Below, one piece after another: positions 58,587 through 64,000 of a stretch of DNA of 64,000 nucleotides. A program made the translations under genes and the position numbers. Each line of letters starts with the position of its first letter. The stretch's first letter is position 1. The notes beneath the pieces were generated by a model, which saw only the letters and a list, made by a program, of their open reading frames with translations, ran no database searches and had not been told where the DNA came from. This DNA comes from Umezawaea endophytica (GTDB taxonomy: Bacteria > Actinomycetota > Actinomycetes > Mycobacteriales > Pseudonocardiaceae), in NCBI RefSeq assembly GCF_025061645.1, contig NZ_JANYMP010000001.1, positions 1 through 64,000 on the forward strand, in the 5' to 3' direction.

Positions 58587-61385
58587 TCAGCGGTCGGCGT
58601 CGGCGGGCCGCGCCAGCAGCCGGTCGAGGCGCGATCGGAGTTCGTCGACGCCGCGGGTGAACGCGCCGTGGGCGAGCGCGGCGGGCAGTGCCGCCGCCGG
58701 GGCGTCGAGGTGGGGCAGCAGGCGGACGGCCGCCTGCCGCTCGCCGTCGACCACCTCGGCGGCGACGGCGGCCTCCACCACCGCCGTCCACGTCGGGTGG
58801 TGGTCGAGGACGTCGCGCACGGTGGCGTCGGCGGGCGGGAACGGTTCCGCGACCACGGGATCGGGCACGCGCCACTCGTGGCGCCCGTGGTCGACGGCGA
58901 CCGGGTCGGGCACGCCGGGGACGTGCACGGTGGCGGTGGCGCCGACGGGGACGACCACCGAGAGCGTGAGTTCACCGTCCGCGCGGCGCCAGGAGACGGC
59001 GGCCTCGCCGTAGGGCGTGAGGTGGCGGGCCGACGCCCAGGTGAGGCCTTCGCGGAGCAGCGGTCGCACGCTCAGCTCGCGGTAGCCGGGCCGGGCGGGC
59101 GCCAGTCCGGCGACGGACCGGTGCAGCCAGTCGGCGACCGCGCCCAGCGCGTAGTGGTTGAACGACGTCATCTCGCCGGGGTTGACGGAGCCGTCGGGCA
59201 GCATGCTGTCCCACCGCTCCCACACCGTCGTGGCGCCCATGGTGACCGGGTGCAGCCACGACGGGGACCCGGTCTGGAGCAGCAGCCGGTAGGCGACGTC
59301 GAGGTGCCCCGACACCGTCAGCGCGTCCATGACCAGCGGCGTGCCGACGAACCCGGTGCCGATCCGGAACCCGGCCGCCCGCACGAGGTCCGCGAGCCGG
59401 TCACCCGCGCGGGTCCGCTGCTCCGCCGTGGGCAGCAGGTCCCACACCAGTGCCAGCGCGTACACCGTCGGCGCGTCGCTGAGCACCCGCCCGCCCGCCG
59501 TGACGTACTCGCGGACGAACGCGTCGCGGACCCGTGAGGCCAGTTCCGCGTACCGCGCGGCCCCGGCCTCGTCGCCCAGCAGGAGGGCGCTGTCGGACAC
59601 GACCCGCGCGGACTTCGCCAGGTGGGCGGTGGCGATCACGTCGGGGTCGGCCTTGGCCGCGAAGGGGTTGTCCGGCGGCGCGTCGGGGTCGAGCCAGTCG
59701 CCGAACTGGAAGCCGCCCGACCAGAGCAGGTCGGCACCCGCCAGGCCCGCCGCGTGGTCGACCCAGGCCCGCATGCTCGGCCACTGCGCGCGCAGCACCT
59801 CCAGGTCCCCCGTGCGCTGGTACAGCGTCCACGGCACGAGCGCCGCGGCGTCCGCCCACGCCGCGGCGGCCCGTGGCGCCCCCGGCAGCACGTCGGGCAC
59901 GACGAACGGCACCGAGCCGTCCTCGTGCTGGTCGGCGGCGAGGTCCGCGAGCCAGGAGGTGAGGAACCCCGTGCTGTCGAACAGGAAGCAGGCCGTGGCG
60001 GCGAAGACCTGGATGTCACCGGTCCAGCCCAGCCGCTCGTCGCGCTGCGGGCAGTCGGTCGGCACGTCCAGGAAGTTGCCCCGCGCGCTCCACACGACGT
60101 TGTCGTGCAGGCGGGCGAGGAGGTCGTTCGAGCAGTCGAACCAGCCCGTGCGGCGCAGGTCGGTGCCGACCACGACCGCCAGCAGGTCCTCCGCCCGCAG
60201 GTCGGGAACGCCCGTGACCTCCGCGTACCGGAAGCCGTGGAACGTCAGCGCCGGTTCGAGCACGGGTCGGCCGCCCGCCGCCACATAGGTGTCCGTCGCC
60301 CGTGCCGTGCGCAGCGGACGGACGCCGAGTTCCCCGTCCTCCAGCACCTCGGCGTGCCGCACCACCACCTCGTCCGCGACGGCCCGGTCCCCCACCAGCA
60401 GCCGGACCCAGCCGACGACGTTCTGGCCGAAGTCGACCAGCGTGGCGCCGCGCGGGAACGTCCAGACCTCCACGGCGGGCAGGACGTCGGTGATCCGCAC
60501 CGGCGGCCCGTCGGGGGCGACCAGCCGGTCGAGGCGGCTGTCGAGCACGTCGACCGGGCCCTCGGGCCGGGCCGCGGGGCGCAGGTCGGTCCGCTGGCCG
60601 TCGTACAGGTCGTCCGCCACCACGTCGCTCTCGCGCGCCGTCCACGAGCCGTCGGTGGCCAGGACGTGCACCGCCCCGTCGCGCGTGGTCACCTCCAGTT
60701 GGGCCAGCAGCGCGAGCCGGTCGCCGTAGGTCGCGCGCCGCCCGGTGAAGCCCAGCCTGCCCCGGAACCACCCGTTGCCGAGCAGCACCTCCAGGACGTT
60801 GGCGCCGGGGCGGACCAGCTCGGTAACGTCGTGGGTCCGGTGGCGCAGCCGGTGGTCGTAGCCGGTCCAGCCGGGCGCCAGCACCTCGTCGCCGACGCGG
60901 TGGCCGTTCAGCTCGGCGACGTAGACCCCGTGCGCCGTCGCGTGGAGGCGGGCGGAGACGACGTCGCCCGGAACGGTCAGCTCGCCGCGCAGGACCGGCG
61001 CGGGGGCGTCCAGGCCGCCGACGGTCCGGGGGCTGACCAAGCGCGCCGTCCAGTCGTCGACGGCGAGCAGCCCGGCCTCGACGTCGGTCGGGTCGCTCCA
61101 CCCGGTCCAGTCGTCGTCGCGGACCCGGACGCGCACCCGGACCCGTTCGCGCGACTCCAGCGGCGCCCCCGGCCACGGGACCAGGACCTGGTCCCCGGAC
61201 TCGACATCGAAGCTCCGCGCGTCCCCGGTCCCACGGGTCAGCTCCACCTCGTAGGCCCGTTGGCGGAAGCCGGGTTCGGCCTCCGGGAGGTACCACGACA
61301 GCCGCGGGCGGGCGTGGCCCACGCCCAGCGCCGGGCCGGGGTGGTGCTCGAACCGGAGACCGGTCGGGGGTGCGGCGCCGGGCAT
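58587..61385 (-). CDS. alpha-L-rhamnosidase, GH78
   Basis: 932 residues starting MPGAAPPTGLRFEHHPGPAL, no signal peptide, so intracellular. Order: N-terminal beta-sandwiches (RPRLSWYLPEAEPGFRQRAY; AELNGHRVGDEVLAPGWTGY), the (alpha/alpha)6 barrel with DCPQRDERLGWTGDIQVFA (general-acid region) and GFQFGDWLDP, then a C-terminal beta domain (SVVVPVGATATVHVPG). It removes terminal L-rhamnose from plant or microbial glycosides. First gene of the operon with the ABC uptake genes; the substrate is probably imported and then cleaved. A LacI-like site lies 16 bases upstream and an AraC gene is divergent. Confidence 0.94.
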   Translation of the reverse strand: MPGAAPPTGLRFEHHPGPALGVGHARPRLSWYLPEAEPGFRQRAYEVELTRGTGDARSFDVESGDQVLVPWPGAPLESRERVRVRVRVRDDDWTGWSDPTDVEAGLLAVDDWTARLVSPRTVGGLDAPAPVLRGELTVPGDVVSARLHATAHGVYVAELNGHRVGDEVLAPGWTGYDHRLRHRTHDVTELVRPGANVLEVLLGNGWFRGRLGFTGRRATYGDRLALLAQLEVTTRDGAVHVLATDGSWTARESDVVADDLYDGQRTDLRPAARPEGPVDVLDSRLDRLVAPDGPPVRITDVLPAVEVWTFPRGATLVDFGQNVVGWVRLLVGDRAVADEVVVRHAEVLEDGELGVRPLRTARATDTYVAAGGRPVLEPALTFHGFRYAEVTGVPDLRAEDLLAVVVGTDLRRTGWFDCSNDLLARLHDNVVWSARGNFLDVPTDCPQRDERLGWTGDIQVFAATACFLFDSTGFLTSWLADLAADQHEDGSVPFVVPDVLPGAPRAAAAWADAAALVPWTLYQRTGDLEVLRAQWPSMRAWVDHAAGLAGADLLWSGGFQFGDWLDPDAPPDNPFAAKADPDVIATAHLAKSARVVSDSALLLGDEAGAARYAELASRVRDAFVREYVTAGGRVLSDAPTVYALALVWDLLPTAEQRTRAGDRLADLVRAAGFRIGTGFVGTPLVMDALTVSGHLDVAYRLLLQTGSPSWLHPVTMGATTVWERWDSMLPDGSVNPGEMTSFNHYALGAVADWLHRSVAGLAPARPGYRELSVRPLLREGLTWASARHLTPYGEAAVSWRRADGELTLSVVVPVGATATVHVPGVPDPVAVDHGRHEWRVPDPVVAEPFPPADATVRDVLDHHPTWTAVVEAAVAAEVVDGERQAAVRLLPHLDAPAAALPAALAHGAFTRGVDELRSRLDRLLARPADADR

Positions 61386-61400
61386 GGTCCTCCTCGGGAG

Positions 61401-61412
61401 TGAAACGATTCA
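61401..61412. promoter_or_regulatory. LacI-like operator before the rhamnosidase operon
   Basis: TGAAACGATTCA, an imperfect palindrome (TGAA-CG-TTCA) with the central CG typical of LacI-family sites, 16 bp upstream of the GH78 ATG. Confidence 0.45.
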
Positions 61413-61463
61413 ACTTCGCCGCCGCGACCCGTTAACGAACGGTGTCGCGGGGGTTTCGTGCCT

Positions 61464-61525
61464 AGATCGTGTGGCCGACGGGCGGACTGGTGCTAGCCCG
61501 AGGTGCACCGGTGGTAGCACGATCT
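61464..61525. promoter_or_regulatory. nested inverted repeats in the rhamnosidase/AraC promoter gap
   Basis: Outer arms AGATCGTG (61464) and CACGATCT (61518); inner arms GTGCTA (61490) and TAGCAC (61515). The spacing suits paired AraC-type half sites, 38 bp before the araC-like gene. Confidence 0.45.
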
Positions 61526-61562
61526 TCACCTCGGGCCGTCCGCGGTCGTAGGGTGGTCGGCC

Positions 61563-62501
61563 ATGGACGGCCTCCCCGTGGGGAACGTGAACGACCTGCT
61601 GCACTTCACCGACGGCTCACTCGCCTACGCCGGGCACCACCAGCACGACCCCGGCCACCACCTGCACACCCACAGCTTCGTCGAGGTCGCGGTGGTCACC
61701 GGCGGTGTCGGCGTGCACGTCTCCCACGCGGGAAGGCAGCCCATCGGCGTCGGCGACGTCGTCCTGCTCCGGCCGGGCGTGTGGCACGGGTACGAGGAGT
61801 GCACGCGCCTCGACGTGTTCAACTGCTGCTTCTCCGCCGACCTGCTGCACCGCGAACTGGCCTGGACCCGCGAGGACCCGCTGCTCGGCTACCTGCTCTG
61901 GACCGGGCCGTACTCGGACCGGCGGCACGGCCTGCTCACCACCAATCTGCCCCCGGCCGCCCTCGCGGAGTGCGTCGACCACCTGGACGCGCTCGGCGCG
62001 CTGCGGTTCCGCGCCGCGCACCTGCACCGGGGCGACGTCATCGGCAGGCTCGCGCTGTTCCTCAGCACCCTGGCCCGCACCGTGGCGGAGGACCGCGCGG
62101 CGCCGGAGGCGCGGTCGACCCACCCGGCCGTGGTCCACGCGATGCGGCTCATGGAGGCCAGGCCCGAACACCGCTGGACGCTCTGCGAACTGGCCGAACG
62201 CCTGCACCTCGCGCCCGGCTACGTGGTCAGGCTGTTCAAGAACGCCACCGGCCTGCCACCGATCGCCTACCTGTCACGCCACCGCGTCGAGGTCGCGGCG
62301 GGCCTGCTCCTGCACACCGACCAGTCCATCGCGCACATCGCCCGCACGGTCGGCTGGCCGGACCAGAACTACTTCGCCCGCCGCTTCAAAGTCCACTTCG
62401 GACTGACCGCGTCCGCGTACCGCGAGCGGTTCAGCGACAACGCCGTGCGCCTGGAGTCCGGGACGATCATGAGCAGGCACAAGCGGCTGCGGGACCTCTG
62501 A
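61563..62501 (+). CDS. AraC-family regulator with cupin sensor domain
   Basis: 312 residues starting MDGLPVGNVNDLLHFTDGSL. N-terminal cupin (about 20-110): GHHLHTHSFVEVAVVTGGVG and GVGDVVLLRPGVWHGYEEC. C-terminal double HTH (about 205-300): TLCELAERLHLAPGYVVRLF and IAHIARTVGWPDQNYFARRF. Similar in layout to RhaS/RhaR, fitting control of the divergent rhamnosidase and transport operon in response to rhamnose. The inducer is inferred from context. Confidence 0.92.
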   Translation: MDGLPVGNVNDLLHFTDGSLAYAGHHQHDPGHHLHTHSFVEVAVVTGGVGVHVSHAGRQPIGVGDVVLLRPGVWHGYEECTRLDVFNCCFSADLLHRELAWTREDPLLGYLLWTGPYSDRRHGLLTTNLPPAALAECVDHLDALGALRFRAAHLHRGDVIGRLALFLSTLARTVAEDRAAPEARSTHPAVVHAMRLMEARPEHRWTLCELAERLHLAPGYVVRLFKNATGLPPIAYLSRHRVEVAAGLLLHTDQSIAHIARTVGWPDQNYFARRFKVHFGLTASAYRERFSDNAVRLESGTIMSRHKRLRDL

Positions 62502-62527
62502 GCGCCGCGTCGAGGACCCGCCACGGG

Positions 62528-63073
62528 TCAGAGTTCCGGGAGCCGCTCGCCGACGTCCGGGTAGCGGCCCTGTTCCAGGCGGAAGACGTAGGCCCGCAGG
62601 TCGGCCTCGAGGTCGCCCGCGAGGTAGGCGAGGAAGTCGCGCGCGCCTTCGGCGGCCTCGGCCACCACCTGACGAGCGCTCTCGGTGGTCCACACGGCGA
62701 GCAGCGCGAGGACGTGCTCCTCGACCCGGCCCCGCTGATCCCACCAGGCGCGGACGGCGTCCGGCGTCCACCGCGAGTCGCCGTCACCGGAGTAGCCGCC
62801 GAGGGGTTCGAAACCGGCGGCGCCCAACAGGCGTTCGACCTCCGCACGGGTCTTCGGCTGCCGGTAGACGAACTCGGTGTCGTACTCGCCGCCGTAGAGG
62901 ACGTGGCGCGGCGCGAACGTCCGGCCGGTCCAGCCGGTGTCGGTCTCACCCGTGTAGAAGGGGCCGGGCACGGTCAACCAGAGCTTCTCCGCCCAGTTCG
63001 CCCCACCGTCCGGCGTGAAGAAGTCCGCCGGGACGAACGAGACGGGATCCCGGGGCGCACGCGTGTCGGTCAC
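62528..63073 (-). CDS. protein of unknown function
   Basis: 181 residues starting MTDTRAPRDPVSFVPADFFT. Trp- and acid-rich, soluble, with segments ANWAEKLWLTVPGPFYTGET, GWTGRTFAPRHVLYGGEYDT and QPKTRAEVERLLGAAGFEPL, and a helical C-terminus. No catalytic motif that I recognise, and no signal peptide. It looks like a ferredoxin-free cytoplasmic protein seen in Streptomyces-type genomes. It follows the DUF2252 gene by 31 bases on the same strand and may be co-transcribed. Confidence 0.75.
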   Translation of the reverse strand: MTDTRAPRDPVSFVPADFFTPDGGANWAEKLWLTVPGPFYTGETDTGWTGRTFAPRHVLYGGEYDTEFVYRQPKTRAEVERLLGAAGFEPLGGYSGDGDSRWTPDAVRAWWDQRGRVEEHVLALLAVWTTESARQVVAEAAEGARDFLAYLAGDLEADLRAYVFRLEQGRYPDVGERLPEL

Positions 63074-63104
63074 GCCACCAGGATTCCCAACCGCTCCGGA
63101 GACG

Positions 63105-64000
63105 TCACGTCGTCTCGGTCGACCCGACCCCCTTGATCCGCCCGTCGCGGAAGGCGTCCACGAACAGCCGGTGGTCCTCGCGGGTCTGGGCGGCGTAGCG
63201 CAGGGCGAACTCGACGACCGAGTCGGCGAACTCGGCCTCGCGGTCGCCGATCGCCGCGGCGATGGCCTCCTCGCACTGGAAGTCGACCAGCGTCTGCTCG
63301 GAGTCCGAGTCGGCGACGCAGTGCATCTTGGCCGTCGCCCGGCCGAGGTACCCCAGCACCGGCAGCATGTCCGCGGGCTCGGTCAGGTCCGACCAGTCGA
63401 GGTCCGAGACGTACGGGGACAGCTCGGCCACGACGTAGCCCACGCCGTCGATCCGCGTGTGCCCGAGCCACGGGTCCGCGTGCGCCTGCAACGCCCGCTG
63501 CGACACGGCGGTGCGGTGGCCGTGGTCGGTGAAGTACTCCCGGATGCGCTCGTCGCGCACGATCCGGCTGGGCGCGGCCACGTTCGCCTGCTTCATCGAC
63601 AGGACCACGTCGTTCTCCAACGCCTGCGTGCGGCCCTCGACCAGGACGTTGTACGCGGGCAGCCCGGCGGACCCGATGCCGAACCCGCTGCGCCCCACCA
63701 CGTCCTTGACGGCGTAGGTGAGGCTGCTGCTGGCCCTCTTGCCGGTGGGGATGGTCTCCAGGTACTCGGCGAACGCCCGCTCGACGCCCGCGCGCTCCTC
63801 GTCACCCAGCTCCCGCACGCCCGAGCGGTCCCGGCGGAAGTGCCGCTCGTAGTCGACGACGACCGTGGTCTCGTCGAGCAGTTCGACCCTGGTCGCCAGC
63901 CTGGCCCGCAGCAGCACCTGGTGCAGCACACCTTCCGTGCTGTCCAACCGCAGGCTGAACAACTCGTCGTCCGGGTTCTCGGCGAACGACCGGACCTGCC
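63105..64000 (-). CDS. DUF2252 family protein, truncated at the right edge
   Basis: About 298 C-terminal codons; the frame stays open to the window end, so the N-terminus is missing (family about 430-470 residues). DUF2252 marks: DVVGRSGFGIGSAGLPAYNV, VLSMKQANVAAPSR, HTRIDGVGYVVAELSPYVSD and YLGRATAKMHCVAD. The fold is kinase-like (aminoglycoside phosphotransferase-related) with unknown substrate. A TTG inside the frame could be mistaken for a start, but the upstream residues are also family-like. Confidence 0.85.
   Translation of the reverse strand, partial: QVRSFAENPDDELFSLRLDSTEGVLHQVLLRARLATRVELLDETTVVVDYERHFRRDRSGVRELGDEERAGVERAFAEYLETIPTGKRASSSLTYAVKDVVGRSGFGIGSAGLPAYNVLVEGRTQALENDVVLSMKQANVAAPSRIVRDERIREYFTDHGHRTAVSQRALQAHADPWLGHTRIDGVGYVVAELSPYVSDLDWSDLTEPADMLPVLGYLGRATAKMHCVADSDSEQTLVDFQCEEAIAAAIGDREAEFADSVVEFALRYAAQTREDHRLFVDAFRDGRIKGVGSTETT

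Noticed and set aside
1-64000. Search for tRNA, rRNA, CRISPR, insertion sequences, integrase or phage genes
   Set aside because: None recognised by eye; short RNAs could be missed without a covariance-model search.

Overview
The window is one contiguous piece of chromosome from a high-GC Gram-positive actinomycete. The base composition, the frequent GTG starts, the many TetR/MarR/LysR/AraC/MerR-type regulators, the secreted plant-polymer hydrolases and the translationally coupled operons all fit the order Pseudonocardiales (Saccharothrix, Lentzea or Actinosynnema type). The genus is an inference. I saw no rRNA, tRNA, CRISPR array, insertion sequence or integrase.

Layout. 0-5.7 kb: a stress/fermentation block with phosphoketolase (cut by the left edge), a zinc alcohol dehydrogenase, two universal stress proteins and a four-gene membrane/sporulation-like operon; a DosR-like box lies in front of the phosphoketolase. 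5.7-11.5 kb: a divergent catabolic pair (Baeyer-Villiger monooxygenase plus beta-propeller protein; MFS exporter plus SDR) around twin operators. 11.5-16.6 kb: a giant HTH-STAND-WD40 protein and a threonine-aldolase-like enzyme. 16.6-21.2 kb: kdpFABC with an extra 27-codon gene in front and an 11-bp-phased TGAC array upstream. 21.5-28.1 kb: a DUF4253 protein, a FAD monooxygenase/TetR pair, an S9 peptidase, and an AlkB-rubredoxin/TetR operon. 28.3-32.0 kb: secreted GH30 and CE15-CBM2 enzymes. 32.2-34.0 kb: a second TetR/FAD-monooxygenase module.

34.3-40.3 kb is the most unusual segment. A tightly coupled operon encodes a cytoplasmic subtilase, an ECF-like sigma factor, a small beta-rich protein and a TPR-CHAT caspase-like protease. 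It converges on a low-GC, TTA-codon-bearing gene for a TIR domain fused to a START/SRPBCC domain. This looks like an undescribed signalling or conflict (immunity / regulated-death) module; the function is inferred from domains only.

40.4-43.0 kb: SGNH esterase and GH10 xylanase, whose promoter shares a GAAACTTT-type motif with the CE15 gene. 43.0-49.8 kb: small regulator/enzyme pairs (TetR; AlkA-like glycosylase and VOC protein with a MarR and twin operators; LysR with an NAD-dependent dehydrogenase; MerR) and a Tap-type secreted peptidase. 49.9-55.5 kb: a membrane-tethered PstS-like protein, a Tat-exported phosphoesterase-LamG protein, a DksA/TraR zinc-finger protein and small membrane proteins. 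55.5-62.5 kb: a rhamnoside utilisation operon (GH78, sugar-binding lipoprotein, two permeases, no ATPase) divergent from an AraC regulator. The right edge holds a hypothetical gene and a truncated DUF2252 gene.

Together the window links plant cell-wall breakdown (xylan, glucuronoyl ester, galactan, rhamnoside), hydrocarbon/ketone oxidation, stress physiology and a possible caspase/TIR signalling island.
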